A stretch of 64,000 bases of DNA, taken from positions 86,813,050 to 86,877,049 of the forward strand of contig CM076197.1 of assembly GCA_038277395.1 (NCBI GenBank). The letters are read 5' to 3'. Positions 23,099 through 35,013 of the stretch are shown one piece after another (within the stretch, counting starts at the first letter, position 1; every line of letters starts with the position of its first letter). This DNA comes from Dryocosmus kuriphilus (taxonomy: Eukaryota > Arthropoda > Insecta > Hymenoptera > Cynipidae). The notes beneath the pieces are model-generated. The model worked only from the letters and a program-made list of their open reading frames with translations, had not been told where the DNA came from and ran no database searches. The translations under genes were made by a program, and so were the position numbers.

Positions 23099-23100
<2 letters not shown>
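20590..23100. mobile_element. Inverted-arm element flanked on both sides by (AT)n
   Basis: The left arm (20590-20740) and right arm (about 22990-23100) are inverted. Both carry the order atgg(t)ata, aacatgccattt, and a near-copy of caaaactgcgttgaa. The left arm holds about 3.5 direct copies of a roughly 33-bp unit containing catgccatttcaaaactg. (AT)n tracts border both ends, as if the element entered a TA microsatellite. The interior is AT-rich, with a hammerhead-like motif at 21773 and a short frame at 21842-22051; no transposase was found. Confidence 0.6.
21768..21810 (+). ncRNA. Candidate hammerhead-ribozyme-like motif
   Basis: CTGATGA (21773-21779) is followed by a perfect 7-bp stem II, GTCATTG (21781-21787) and CAATGAC (21791-21797), around a 3-nt loop. 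GAAA follows at 21798-21801. Flanking GCATT (21768-21772) can pair with GATGC (21806-21810) as stem I. Stem III would be minimal (agtt), as in known Penelope-type hammerheads. Core order and stem II are good. Cleavage activity is unproven. Confidence 0.45.

Positions 23101-23104
<4 letters not shown>

Positions 23105-23157
<53 letters not shown>
23105..23157. repeat. (AT)n microsatellite
   Basis: A second alternating AT run of 53 bp, on the far side of the 20590-23100 element. Confidence 0.95.
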
Positions 23158-23162
<5 letters not shown>

Positions 23163-23317
23163 TTCTTATGTTTTTCAAATTTTTTGATTAAAAGTTCAAA
23201 ATTTAACGTCGTTTATTATTATTTATAAGAAATGAGGAAACTCATTTTTCTCTTAGGCTCCTACAGCTTTAGGGTGGAATCTGAATCACCAGAACCTGGG
23301 TAAAAGTATATAGAAAA

Positions 23318-23388
23318 ATTTCCAGGGGGATTGAACCCCGGACCTCTAACGTGAAATTCGAGCACCTAATCACCTAAACCACCGAGGC
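23318..23388 (-). repeat. tRNA-derived sequence (SINE head or tRNA pseudogene)
   Basis: The minus strand has a clean T-arm with B box, GGGG-TTCAATC-CCCC (23327-23341). Upstream are a D-arm-like gtttaggtgattagg and an anticodon-arm-like cgaatttcacg resembling Asp/Glu tRNAs. The 5' GCCTCGG cannot pair with the 3' tggaaat, so there is no acceptor stem and it cannot be a functional tRNA. Confidence 0.6.
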
Positions 23389-23599
23389 TAAAAATGACTA
23401 TTATTATTATTTAAAGCCATGTAATACTTACCCGATTCCTACCTTACCGAAAATTTTTTTCGCAACAACTCACGTCCACACTTACTGAGATATCGAGTTA
23501 AAAATTTGTGAAATTAAATAAAAGGCACTAAGGAACATTCGTGTGGTCCTAAATCTATGGAAAAATAAAACGAAATTTCCAGAAATATATATTTTCTTT

Positions 23600-23770
23600 T
23601 AACTAAAATTTTTTTTGTCTAAGTGGTAGTCTTGAGAAGTTAAGAAAATATTTTTTTTTCATTTTGTGTATCAAATAAAAAATTTGTGAGAAAAATTTTT
23701 TTTAAATGTCCTTTGTCGTAACGATGCGAAATGAAAAAATTTCAAAGATGTATGCCCCATAGATCCAAGA
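23600..23770 (+). repeat. Diverged fragment of a dispersed repeat (related to 29920-30130)
   Basis: Shared words with 29920-30130 in the same order include tttttttcattttgtgtat, aacaaatttgtgagaaaa variants, tgtcgtaacgatgcgaaat/tgtaactatgcgaaat, and an agatc word. The 29920-30130 copy continues to attgatttgtccacag, which is also present at the right end of the 49721-53743 element. These are probably fragments of one family. Confidence 0.45.
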
Positions 23771-25260
23771 GTTTTAAAACTGTAATATTTTATATCTTTC
23801 ATTTTTTTTAAACAGAAAATTTAAGTACCCTAAATTAGAAATATGATTTCAATTCCAACTTATTTCACTTTGAAGTTTTTCATAAAATAAAATGTTTTCA
23901 ATTTGTTAGCTTCAATCTTGAATCATTCATCGATTTAAAAAATAGAAGATTTCAGATTGAAAGCTGAGAATTTAGGAAACTACTACTTAAAAACTCTTCG
24001 AGCACAAAATTTTAATTTCTGTTGTTTTTAAATTTGGAAATAGTTTTATTTTCATTTTATATACTATATTATCTTATTTCTTTAATGTATTTTTTTCTAA
24101 AATAAACGCATCTAATGTTAATAAAAGTGTAGCAGTTTCATAAAAAATAGCCTTCTAGTTGAAAAATGATGCGGTTCATCGCCGTGGGTGTAAAATAGGA
24201 GAATTGTGTTAAATAAATAGGGATTAGAGCTGCACTCGGGCTGCCTCTGTGACCAGGAAAATTTCAGTATTCCAGTATTGCAAATGGTCTTGCAATCGAT
24301 GTCGGAGGGACGTTAAGCCCCCTTGATCCTAGATAATAATGTATACATCCGATTGCACTTTTATTCGCTCTGTTTGCTATTCTCGTTCTCATCTCACCCT
24401 TCGACTTTTTCCGATATATTAACGCCCATAATAATTTCCATTTCGATAGGAAAACATATTGTAGCTTCGAGCTTAAGCTGATCGTCAATATTTTAGAACT
24501 CAAGTAATCCAATTTTTACACTGGCACTTCTTTTCTAGTCGAGATAAACTGTATTAAATCCCCTTGAACAGAAATTGAATTTGTTTGCTTTTAATACTAC
24601 TTAAAAGCTGGGTTTCATGCATAATCGTAATTGTAGTTCGTTAGAAAGTCTAGAGATAAAATTTGTGATTAATGTAGAATATTAAAAACCCTCTACCTAA
24701 TTAATGAAATTACTCTGCCTGGTTCTCTAACCTTTCATAAAATAGTCTTTCATGATGAATGAATAATCTTTATCTCCAGCATAAAAAAATTAAGCATGCA
24801 AAGACACATAATTCCTAACTAGATCAGATCTAATAATCCCAAATACATAATGAAAAGCAGGAATATAAAATGAGCTGGCTTTATTAATCTAACTCAATGG
24901 AACCTAATTATAAGGATTATTATTAATGAAGCTGGAATAATTAATGGATCTTTCGGTTTTCTGGCTCATTTAGTCTTCCTTTTCTCAATCAATATTTGTT
25001 TTCCTTTCGCATTTGAATTTGCGAATATGCCATTGGTAGTGGGCGTTTCCGATTGTAGGAAGATACCGTGATGAAGAAGCACGATTTTAAGCCCCTAGAC
25101 TCATCAAGAATTATAAGCTCCTGGTCTCGAAATAAGCAAAAACAGATAACTGCTTTAATAAGGAGTTGGGTCAGGGTGTGGATTGCAAAGTGAGAATTTT
25201 GTCTTCTAGAGAGAAATTTTAGTAGAATCTCAGTACTGTCAAAAACTCTAATGATAAATT
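23770..25260. other. No gene recognised
   Basis: AT-rich intron sequence. A GC-richer patch at 24230-24350 contains gatgtcggagggacgttaag; an 82-codon minus-strand frame runs through it without a recognisable domain. Confidence 0.4.
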
Positions 25261-25860
25261 TTTTTTTCTATTGGTCTACTGGCGAACAACTGGCGCCTTG
25301 TTTCGAACCAATAAAGTGAATGGTACGTGCACTACGTACCGGGATCTCACTTGTGCGATCCCTGATGCGTGGGGCTTGGAGATATCTAAACATGAAAGCC
25401 CTCACCCTTCGTGAATCAAGCATTTCCCTTTCCAAAAAAGCTTGGCACCAGGCCAGTACCAACCTAGTAGTGCACTAACTGCTGGCCAGTACATAAACAG
25501 TTATCATTATGGTTTTTTTACAGTACTGAGCCAGTGCCCTAAATAGTTTGAGGTGTGGGACATGCAGAGGAGTTTGACAACTCGAGACCACGTTGCTCTC
25601 TTTTCTGATTCCGATGCACGCACGATAGTGTATAAATACCTCGTTTCTCACTCGATACTTGTGTTTCTTGTACCTAACGCCTTATCAGGCACAGCGCGCG
25701 GAAGAAGGCCGAGGGAATAACTTCCTAAGTGCACCTCTACACGCACCAGCTAATTGGCACGATCCCATTACAGACAATTAATTCTCCGCGAGCGGGCCGA
25801 GGCTAGAAACTCTCTCTACTACTGTAATTTTGGGAGTTTAACCTCTTAAAACTACGAATA
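25260..25860. promoter_or_regulatory. GC-richer non-repetitive island with TATA-like box, candidate regulatory DNA
   Basis: It contains TATAAATA at 25631-25638 followed within 30 bp by gtttctcactcgat. Homeodomain-type sites caattaattctcc and ccagctaattgg lie at 25750-25790. It does not match other repeats in the window and stands out in composition. No reading frame with family resemblance accompanies it. It could be an intronic enhancer, an unannotated promoter or an old element. Confidence 0.3.
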
Positions 25861-26837
25861 TGTTTTTAATTTGCGTCAGATAGGCGTAAATAGAATTTAT
25901 TAGTAGCTATAATTAATTAAAAATTTTTTCTTGTAGATTATAATTCACTTTAATTCGGGGAGGGCTGCCTAATATGGCGCACCCAAAACTTTGATTTTGA
26001 AGAATAATAGAAGCGATTTTGTTGAAGTAAACTATCGAGCATGTGGTTTGAAATCTTAGTCTTGCTTTGTATATGAGGCGAATGCATCACTTATAGAATT
26101 GATTAGATTAAATTTTTTTAGAATTCAGAGATATAGAGTAATCGCTATTATTTAATTTATTCAAAAATTTCTTTTGAAGTTGACCAATTAAGAATACTTT
26201 TGAAATATGATTGAGCAATCTTGAACGATTAGAATATTTGGGCATTTTCAATCCTTTTCAAAAAATACAGATAATGTTAATAGAGTCTAGCAATAATCTA
26301 ACATAATCCTATTCATATTGTTGTAAGTGTTATCAAAAATACATCTCATGAAGCTCTTGATTTCTAAGTGCTCTGCATTTTTGATCTATAAACTTAAATC
26401 TGTAAGTAGAAATTTATGAATTTTAGTACATTAAAATATTAACTTGAACGACTAAACAGGGAAATGCATGCAGCATAATTGTCTATGGTAATGGCTCATT
26501 TTTATATTATGGAATTAAAAATATTTATAAATAATAAATAATTTTGTATAAATATAATTTTGAATAAATAATTTTATATTATTTTCAATCGTTTTTATTG
26601 ATTCTAAAAACTTTCATGAAAATCAGTCAATAATTGACCAAATATTTCGTCGCAATTTTATTGCAGGTGTCATCTCGTCTCCGTGACATATACTATAAAA
26701 TAAAAGACAACTGTGATACAATAATAATTATTATAAATAAGCACAATAGTACACACAGTTAATAAAAAATATCTTTCGGATAAGATTATTATAGAATTAT
26801 CTTTCATCCAAGATAATAGGTTATATAAAGCCTTTTT
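25860..26837. other. No gene recognised
   Basis: AT-rich intron DNA preceding a reverse-oriented hairpin-family element. Confidence 0.4.
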
Positions 26838-28053
26838 ACATTCTCATCAGAGAAGGTATTAGAATTATGCAAAATTTGATTTTCGCGGATTTCATGAAAT
26901 CTCCACGTTTTGAGACCTCCTGAATCCGAAAAAAACGGTTTTTACGACTGTGTCTGTCTGTTGTCGTTGTCGTCGTCGTCGTCGTCGTTGTCGTCGTTGA
27001 CGTCGTTGGAGTCTGTTCCCACGATAACTTTCGAAGGACTAATCGGATTGGAGTGCGCTTTGGTACACTTCTTTAAGGGGTAAAAAAAAGGACGTGTTCG
27101 TTAACCAGCGGTTTTTGACCAACGGTTATGATTTTATCCAACAAAAACGGTTTTTACAAAATCAAAAAATCCATTTTTCGGCTAAACTATGAGAGTTACA
27201 AAAAAAATGTAAGAAAGTAAAATTGTTCATCTTAAAAAGATCTACAAATTTTTTCTTAACCGTTTTTTGATAAAATGAGCGGTTTTTGATTTAATCAAGC
27301 AAACGCTATTAAAATTTAAAAACTCTGGTTTTCCGCTAAAATATTCAAAATACAAAAAAATGGCAAAGAACAAAGTTCTTCAGTTTAAAAAGATCTACAA
27401 ATTTTATTTTAACCATTTTTTGATAAAATGCACGGTTTTTGTTTTAATCGATAAAACGTTATTAAAAATAAAAAATTTCAAATTTCCCGCCAAACTATGG
27501 AAGATACGGAAAAATAATAATAAACATAGTTTTTCGCTTCAAGAATATCTACACGTTTGCTCTCTACCATTTTTTCGAGCAGACGCTTAGTTTTTGAGTT
27601 ATTCGTGAAATATGTTATGAAATATAAAGAAAACCTCTTTTCAGCAAAACTGTGCAAGATATGAGAAAATATTAACAAGCAGAATTATTCACCTTGGAAA
27701 ATGCTACAAAATTTATTTATAAGACTCGTCGTTTTACTTTTAAGAATCGAAATTCTCTATTGCGAAAACTTGGAAAATCACTAAAAAACTTTACCAATCT
27801 ACAATGTGTTTTAAAAAAATGTAATTATCGAGCGCGAAGCGCGAGTCTCATGATGAGAATGTATTCCTTAAGGGCAATAGAGCCTTAAGTAAAATAATTT
27901 CTTTTGTAATTTTTAATTTAAAGGTTTATACGATCCATAAACACCTAGCGCGTAGCGCGAGGTGAATAATCCATCGAGCGCGAAGCGCGAGTGCCGTAAA
28001 CAACGTATCGAGCGCGAAGCGCGATGAGAATGTTCCCGCGAAGCGGGCAGAGT
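26838..28053 (-). mobile_element. Hairpin-family element copy, reverse orientation
   Basis: It begins with acattctcatcagagaagg (26838) and ends with gatgagaatgttcccgcgaa and the hairpin GCCCGCGAAGCGGGC-type sequence near 28050. In between are the ATTTCATGAAAT palindrome (26890), a TCGTCG/TTGTCG microsatellite (26958-27010), tandem units with aaaaagatctacaaa, the ccttaagggcaatagagccttaag block (27873-27897) and three GAGCGCGAAGCGCGAG repeats (27829-28025). Confidence 0.65.
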
Positions 28054-28130
28054 TTTTAAAGTAAAATATTAAGATTTTATGCAGATTTCGAAAACTAAAA
28101 AAAAAATTTTCTCATGATTTTTTAATAGTA

Positions 28131-29462
28131 CGAGGCACGTCCAGAAACTAAGTGTACTCAATTTATGTAGGCTTCAAAAAGAATTTATTAAAACAAAAAC
28201 ATAGTTGGTTACACTTGCACATATGTAGGTTATTTTTCGACATAGTCACCATCCCTCTCGATGCAAGTGGTGAGCCGCGGGATCAATTTTTTTATGCCTG
28301 CTTCGAAGAGGTCTCCCGCCAGCTCTTTCGCCCACTTCTCCACCTCCCCCTTCACCTCCTCGTCCGTTGAAAACTTGTTTCCCACCCATGCGCACCTTCA
28401 AGGAAGTGAAGAGATGGAAATCTGAAAGGACCAGGTCAGGGGAATACGGGGGGTGGTTCAAAACGTCCCATCCAAAAGAGTCCAGAGTTGCTTCGTGGCG
28501 TTGGCCGTGTGAGGTTTGGAATTGTCATGCAGCAGGCAGACTCCCTCCGTCAGCATGCCCTTCCTTTTATTCTGAATCGCCCTTTTCAATTTTTTTAGCG
28601 TCTCACAGTATCTTGCCGCGTTGATGGTCTCCCCGTGAAGCAGATATCCAATCAAAATTATGCCTTTATGGTCCCAAAACACGGATGCCATGTTTTTTTT
28701 TGGCTGAAATTGTGGTTTTGAATTTCTTGGCGGAGGGTTACAAGGTGTGGCGCCATTGTTGAGACTGCCTCTTAGTTTCAGGCGTGTAGTGGCAACCAAG
28801 TTTCGTCTCCAGTAAGAATAGAGTAGAGAAAATCATCGCCTTCGCGTTCGTAGCGCTCCAAAAACTCTTTGGAGCTCTGCACACGATTCAACTTGTGCTG
28901 TTCTGTCAGCTGTTTTGGGACCCACCTCGCAGACAATTTCCGATATCCGAGAGTTTCTGTGATTGTCTCGTGTAACAGGGATCTGAAGATTTGCGGAAAC
29001 ATCGCAGGAAGATCATCTAACGTCAATCTGCGATCGACACGGACCGCAATCTCGATTTTTTCCACAAGTTCGTCAGTCACAATTGAAGGTATTCCGCTCC
29101 TCTGATCGTTATGCACGGAAGCACGGCCATTTTTAAATTCGCGACACCACTTGTACACACTCGTACGATTCATAGCTCCATTACCGTAAACAGTTTTCAC
29201 CTCATTATAAATCTCAACTGGAGCTTTTCCCTTCACAACGAGGTAGCGAATGACGGCGCGAATTTCGCACTTGACGGGAGATACGATCGACATTTTTCGC
29301 GAGAGACGCTACTGCGTCAAGAGTTTTCAGCACACTAACCTCGGATTGGTCTCGTTTTGAAGGGGAGGGGCCAGGCTACGCGGAAGTGTCGCCAAAATGT
29401 CGAAAAAGTATTCCCTACAGCTGTGAGAGTACCAGTACACTTACTTTCTGAACGCGTCCTCG
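28131..29462 (-). mobile_element. Second mariner element, 1.33 kb, flanked by TA
   Basis: The left end CGAGGCACGTCCAGAAACTA starts at 28131. The right end, reverse complemented, reads cgaggacgcgttcagaaagta and ends at 29462. TA flanks lie at 28129-28130 and 29463-29464. The ends differ from the 18310 and 43442 mariners, so this is a separate lineage. Confidence 0.88.
28246..29293 (-). pseudogene. Mariner transposase (second lineage), frameshifted
   Basis: The first frame (29293-28778) gives 171 residues. It holds the N-terminal helix-turn-helix domains, WVPKQLTEQHKLNRVQ, and the first catalytic aspartate in TGDETW, then loses frame. The middle (28799-28458) carries MASVFWDHKGIILIGYL, RAIQNKRKGML and LLHDN with the second aspartate. 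The last part (28461-28246) carries PPYSPDLVLSDF with the third. At least two frameshifts and a stop break it. Order and spacing agree with a DD34D mariner. Confidence 0.87.
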
Positions 29463-29463
29463 T

Positions 29464-30560
29464 ATTTTTCATTTTTATAGAACATGGTTTATCAAGCAAC
29501 GAAAAGCAAACTAAAAGGTAAATTGAACAGTGCAGAAAAGATGAAAAGCCAACCTTAGAAATAAAAAACAGTCTTTGAAAATAAAAATTAAACACGAAAC
29601 CCAAGAAACCCAAACTAATTCTGTTGATAAAGCTAAGTCTATCTAATTAAAAATACCTTAATTGTGTATTTGTTTACTAAATTGTCATAAAAAATTGGGA
29701 ATTGATCTTTCACGTCTTCTGATTTTAAGATAACATTATTTTATTTCCATTTTCTCCGAAAATATTGGTTTAGTGCATTTAGATGTGGCAAATAAGGAAG
29801 ATATAACTTTTTTACGCGAATTTGTTTATAACAATTGAAATCTTCATTTTATAAAATTGATACTGCTGAATGTTATGTCTAGTAAGTCTTCTGTGTGGAG
29901 GTGGACCATCTTCTGTAAAATAAAACTTTTTTGACTAAATGGCAGCCTTGAAAAGTCAAAAAAAATTTTTTTTTTCATTTTGTGTATTAAGTAACAAATT
30001 TCTGAGAAAATTGTTAAAAAATGCCCTTCATTGTAACTATGCGAAATTTAATACACTTTAATTTTTTTTAAAGATCTAAATGGGGTGAGCAGTTTAATCT
30101 GTAAATTGATTTGTCCACAGACGCTTTTTTTGCATTAATATTCTCCAAATTTCATTTCACGTACATTTCATTTCACCGAAAATGAAGTTACCTAAAGGTT
30201 ATTCATCATAATTCTTATTTACTCGAGATGCTATTTGACCTCATTTTTATTTGTTCTAATTGTTAATTGACATCAATTATATTTGGCATAATTCTCATTT
30301 AACCTAACATTCATTTAACCGAATTGCCCTTTGCCATAATTCGTACTTCACCGAAATATTATTATGCAGATGCGGTTTAAGCAAATGGAATTTATATCAC
30401 ATGAGAATTCTGTGATGTGATAATTATGAAAAATGAAAATTCGAGTAAATGAATTTTAGGTTTTGTCGTTTTTACTACGTAATGTTGAATAATAGAAAAC
30501 TGTACAAGGATTAATATTCCAAATAAGCACATTAGTGCATACTTGAAAAGTAGAATTTCT
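29464..30560. other. No gene; degenerate short repeats
   Basis: The 29920-30130 segment belongs to the dispersed family described at 23600. From 30150 to 30360 loosely repeated words of the type catttaaccgaa and tcatttcaccgaa suggest a decayed minisatellite. Confidence 0.4.
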
Positions 30561-31340
30561 CAAAATCGAGATTGCTCAGTTCGTTTTTAAATAAAATCCA
30601 TATGAAATATCGTAGATCGGTTATCGGAGTTCGAAAATCTATCGGATTCGGAAAATCTATTTGCTCTGAATCGCTCCATGGCGAATCGATTTCGAGTTTC
30701 AGAGTTTTTGGAGACAATTTTCACCTTAAAATTATGTTTGTATGTCGAATTTGTCATCGTAAATGAAGCGAAAACATAATGATTGGTCACGCTATCTGAA
30801 AAGTAAAAATGACTGATGACTTTGATGACAAAAAAAAATCTTTGCAAAAAATCATTAAAAATTGTTCAAGTTTTTGGAGACAATGTAAAGAATTGTTTGT
30901 CACTTTGTCTTGGAATAGTGAGAAGAAATAATGTCAGACAACAATTTTTTACCCCGGACAATCATTACGAAATTTAGAGGCCAATCAGTGTGCTTTCGAA
31001 ATTAGAAATTTATAAGCTGATGTGGCCAATGACTACATTTCACCAATAATTTAATCAATATGTAGTCGTGGCTAGTTACTGTGCTTTTTGGAATTATTGT
31101 TAATTTCTTTAAACATAAATTATCTACTTCTTCAAACGCTAAACTTGCTATGGTGATTTGAATCTTTAATCAAATTATCCACCTGTGTATCTTAGAATTT
31201 TGTTCGACACTTTTAGTAGTTTTTACAAACTGCCGAACTTGAAAAATGGCTAATCATTGAACCGATTATGATTTCTATTTGTCACTCTTGATAAACTACA
31301 AAAATATCGGACCTGTTACAATTTTTTTATGGGTTTTTTT
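30560..31340. other. No gene recognised
   Basis: Overlapping short frames on both strands at 30532-30847 arise from gaatc/gattc-rich DNA; none is recognisable. The remainder is AT-rich. Confidence 0.35.
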
Positions 31341-32100
31341 TTTGTTTTTTTTTTCATATGGCGGAGGAGGAGGTGGAAATGCTTTTGACGAACTGAGTGT
31401 GGGACTCGGCCTGACGGCCCCTATCCACTAAAACCACCTCCTCCCCCGGCACTCAGACTATAAGTCCATTGTGCCACACCGCATTTCCCGCACTGTCTTG
31501 TGGAAAGAAGTCCCACCTCTTGCGTGTACAAGGGTCAGGCCCTGTGGTTTCAGAGCCCTAAACCCTTCCGTCTCCCTATTCAAGGGGGTGCTTCTGGAGC
31601 CCCTTCCCCCCCCCCCCCCCCAATGACGGGCATGAGGAGCTGCTCCAGATGAAGTCCGTTGTTCCAAGACCTCTTGTGAGGAGCCCTGGCCGTCCGGTAA
31701 TTCTCTCCTTTCGCCACTTTGGAGCCGTCACCTTTGGAGCCGTCCACTTAGAACCCGTCGCCGTCCCCTTAGGAGCGTTCCCCTTTGGAGCCGTCCCCTT
31801 TGGAGCCGTCCCCTTTGGAGCCGTCCTCTTTTGGCGATGGGTTAAAAGGTGAGGCATAAGGACTCGCGCCCTCGATATTCCAGGAGGCTTTGTCATTACC
31901 CCCTGGAAGGATCGCCTCTTGGTCAGGGTCCCGCAGACCAGAGACCCCCAGTTCCCCAGAGCAGCCTCATCTCACGATACAGTCCCTCTGGTTCACCTAC
32001 TTCAGGTCGCCTGTTCGATTAGACCCCTAAGGCCTCCCACCAACTACAAGGTCATGTGATCCCCAGGGAGGGTTTCTATGGGTTAAGCATCTTTAAAAAT
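31340..32100. repeat. GC-rich island with 15-bp minisatellite, probable retroelement fragment
   Basis: Composition changes abruptly to GC-rich. A 15-bp unit, tttggagccgtcccc, is repeated six or seven times (31720-31830), giving GAVPF repeats on + and APKGT repeats on minus. A 16-C run lies at 31606-31621. Open frames here are by-products of the repeat. The composition unlike its neighbours suggests an inserted fragment, perhaps a LINE end. No RT motif was seen. Confidence 0.4.
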
Positions 32101-32375
32101 CTTGCTTGGTTTAGCACAGAATGGTTCGAGTCAGAACCACTTCGTTTTTTTTCCATCCTAGAATTTTAAAAAACGTTGTTTTTAGAGATTTAAAGTCAGT
32201 TTTTCTTTGATAAAGGCCTTGGAATTTGAATATCAAGGATGAAAAAGCTTTTGACTAACATTTTATTTTATGTTTTTTGATTTGAAAATTTAAAAACTTT
32301 TTCCTAGATGCGAAATAATTATGTAGAAAGTTTTTCTTAAGAAGAAAAACCAAGCAGTCACGATTTTTGATTTTT

Positions 32376-33230
32376 ACACTCTCATATTAATGAGAAGGTG
32401 TTATTTTTATGTGGAAATTTGCTCTCGCGGATTTCATGAAATAGACACGTTTCGAGGACCTCCGAATCCGAAAAAACAAAGCAGTTCATCTCAAAAAGAT
32501 CTATAAATTTTCTTTATGCCATTTTTTCTATAAGAGGCATAGTTTTTGAGTTATTCGTGGAAAATGTTATTAAATACAAAAAAGCTACTTTTCAGCAAAA
32601 CTATGCGAGATACGTTAAAAATGTTAAGATATAAAGTTGTTTATCTTAAAGATATCTACAAATTTTCCTTACCGTATTTTTTTGATAGGATGCATATTTT
32701 TCGATTTAATCGTGAACAATATTATTAATAAAAATCAAGCATTCAATTTTCCAGTCAAACTGTGCTAGATACAAAAAAATGTTAGGAAGCAAAGTTATTT
32801 ATATCAAAAGAATCTACAAGTTTATTTTATACTTTTTTTATAATAACTACAGTTTTTGTTTTAATCGTGAAAAATGTTATTAAAAATAAAGAAATCAATT
32901 TTCCGCCGAAACTACGAGAGTTGCGAAAAACATGTTTAGAAGAAATCTTAGTTATTTATCTCAAGAAGGTCTACATATTTGCTTCAGACCATTTCTTGAT
33001 AGAACGCATAGTTTTTGTTTTAGGTGTGAACAATATTATTAATAAAAATCAAGAATTTTATTTTCCAGCCAAACTATGCGAGATGCGAAAAGAATGTTAA
33101 GAAAAAAGTCGTTCATCTTAAAAATATCTACATTTTTTAACGACACACATAATTTTTGTTTTAATCGTGAAAAATGTTACTAAAAGTAAAAAATTTAATT
33201 TTAAACTAAACTGCCAGACAAAATTCACGG
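32376..33230 (-). mobile_element. Partial hairpin-family element, reverse orientation
   Basis: It opens with a diverged end (cactctcatattaatgagaaggt), then gcggatttcatgaaat and cgaatccgaaaaaa. Tandem units with aaaagatctataaa/gaatctacaag follow, with the cgtgaaaaatgttattaa words of the family. The hairpin end is missing, so the copy is truncated at about 33230. Confidence 0.5.
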
Positions 33231-34670
33231 TGAAATGATTATTCCAACTGCAGAAATTTTAAGTAGTCTTATCTAGCTTCGAAGTTGAAAAATTGCAAAT
33301 TTGAGAGATTTAAACAATTCCATTTATCCACGCGAATGTTAAAAGATTGAAAAACAGAAGTTAAATCTCGTGAATTTTAGTCAGACTTTATAGTCCATTT
33401 TGCTGTGAATTTCTTATTTCAAGAAATTATTTACGATCAAATTTCGTGCGATGATTCTATACCCCTATTTTTGTCAAAAAGGCGTATAAAAATATACGGA
33501 TGTCACCTTGGTGAAAAATGATTGTTTTATATAAACAATGTATTCATCTTTTCTTACACGAAATCAAAATACACCATGAAGAGAATTTAATGTCTTCACA
33601 GTTTTAAGTTTAATAGAAGCATTGCGTGCTTCTTTGTGAAGGTTATTAAAATATTGTTAATGGAATACAAATCGACATTTGAAGACAAAAGGGGCAAATA
33701 CAATAAATTAATCAGATTCATTAAGAAAATAAATCAAAGTCACGAGAAATATTGACATCTGGACAGAGATATTAGGCAGAAAGTAACTAGTAATTAGTAT
33801 TAAAAATAAATACTAATTGCAGGATTGTCCCTAAGTTTCAAAGCCTCAATTTTAGTCAATTAGTGTATTTTTCCCATTGTTTTCTTATCCAAATAAATTT
33901 ATAAAGAAGCATAGGAAAAGTACTAAACTGAAATTTTTCAAAGCAAAAAGTATCTTAAATTCTCTCTCTAAATTTGAAATACGAAAAACTTTATATTTAA
34001 ATGCATTTCGAATTTTGAGTTTCCAAATTTTTTATATTACGCAATACAGATATTATTTGTGAAATTAAAATATTTTTTATATCAAGATTTCAAATTTTAA
34101 ATCGATCTATAGAAAACTGAATTGGGCACTTTTAATGTTATTTTTCAAATTTAATTTTTTTTCATTTTAAATTAGAATACTTTCATGTTCTCGAATTAAA
34201 ATATTTTCAATCAATTAATTTTTTTAATTACATTACAATTTTTTAAAGTAAAATTTTATTTTGTTAAGTTAAATTAGAATATTTTTATTTTTAAGCTTTA
34301 AGACTGCAATTCATTTTAATTTAAGAGTTTTCAAATATCTATATTGTTCTACTTTATTTCTTGCTTTGAAGTAAAAAATTGCTCATCCTTACAATTTAGG
34401 TTTTGGTCATTCTTAATTTTGTGCTCTGATCCCCTTATTAATAAATCTTTTGAATATTAATCTATTTGTCTGTGGACTCCTCAAAATAAAAAAGCCTTCA
34501 AAAGCTTCTTGAATCTTATTAAATTTGCATCATACCTTTGGGTTAAAGCTTCAACATGAAGGTTCCAATTAATAAAATTAAAATTGCAAATACCTTTTCG
34601 AATAAATCATTCCTAAATAATTCCATTTCATCCAAGCTACAATTTTTCAGAATTCTTACTATGTTAGTAA
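33230..34670. other. No gene recognised
   Basis: AT-rich intron. Between 33880 and 34330 loosely repeated aaatttgaaat and caaattttt words form low-complexity DNA. Confidence 0.4.
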
Positions 34671-35010
34671 TTACGCGATAGGCAGTGTTGTTCGTATAAT
34701 GCCTGATTTCCATTTCATTCGCACCCCATCAAGGTAGAAGTGGGTTTGGGTAGAAGTTGATGCCTTTCTTGAAACGTCATTAAAAAGAGCTGTACACTTC
34801 AGAACGGTTGCATGCACGTGGAACCGAAATAAACGATGATTGGCAAAGTCATAAATCAATGTCACTCGGAATAGGCTGCTATACTTGAAGTTGAGATGTG
34901 TTCGTTCTGGTCGAATCTATATTTCGACTGTAAACCTTTGACGGTGTTTGTGGTTCGCCTCTAATTTTTACACATTCTATTGTATAACTATATAGTTGAA
35001 CTCGCGTTGA
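34670..35010. promoter_or_regulatory. Moderately GC-richer unique stretch, candidate non-coding conserved DNA
   Basis: It shows no similarity to other parts of the window and has a balanced composition. It is followed immediately by the left end of the CACAGCC-ended transposon. The evidence is composition only. Confidence 0.2.
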
Positions 35011-35013
35011 TAT

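Noticed and set aside
23318..23388. Functional tRNA gene
   Set aside because: The acceptor stem does not pair; only the T-arm and B box are good.
26100..26840. Small-RNA or promoter signals in AT-rich intron
   Set aside because: Only generic AT-rich words; nothing distinguishable from background.
31576..31896. 106-codon minus frame with APKGT repeats as a structural protein
   Set aside because: The repeat is read open on both strands, and the surrounding frame has no start context, splice sites or family match.
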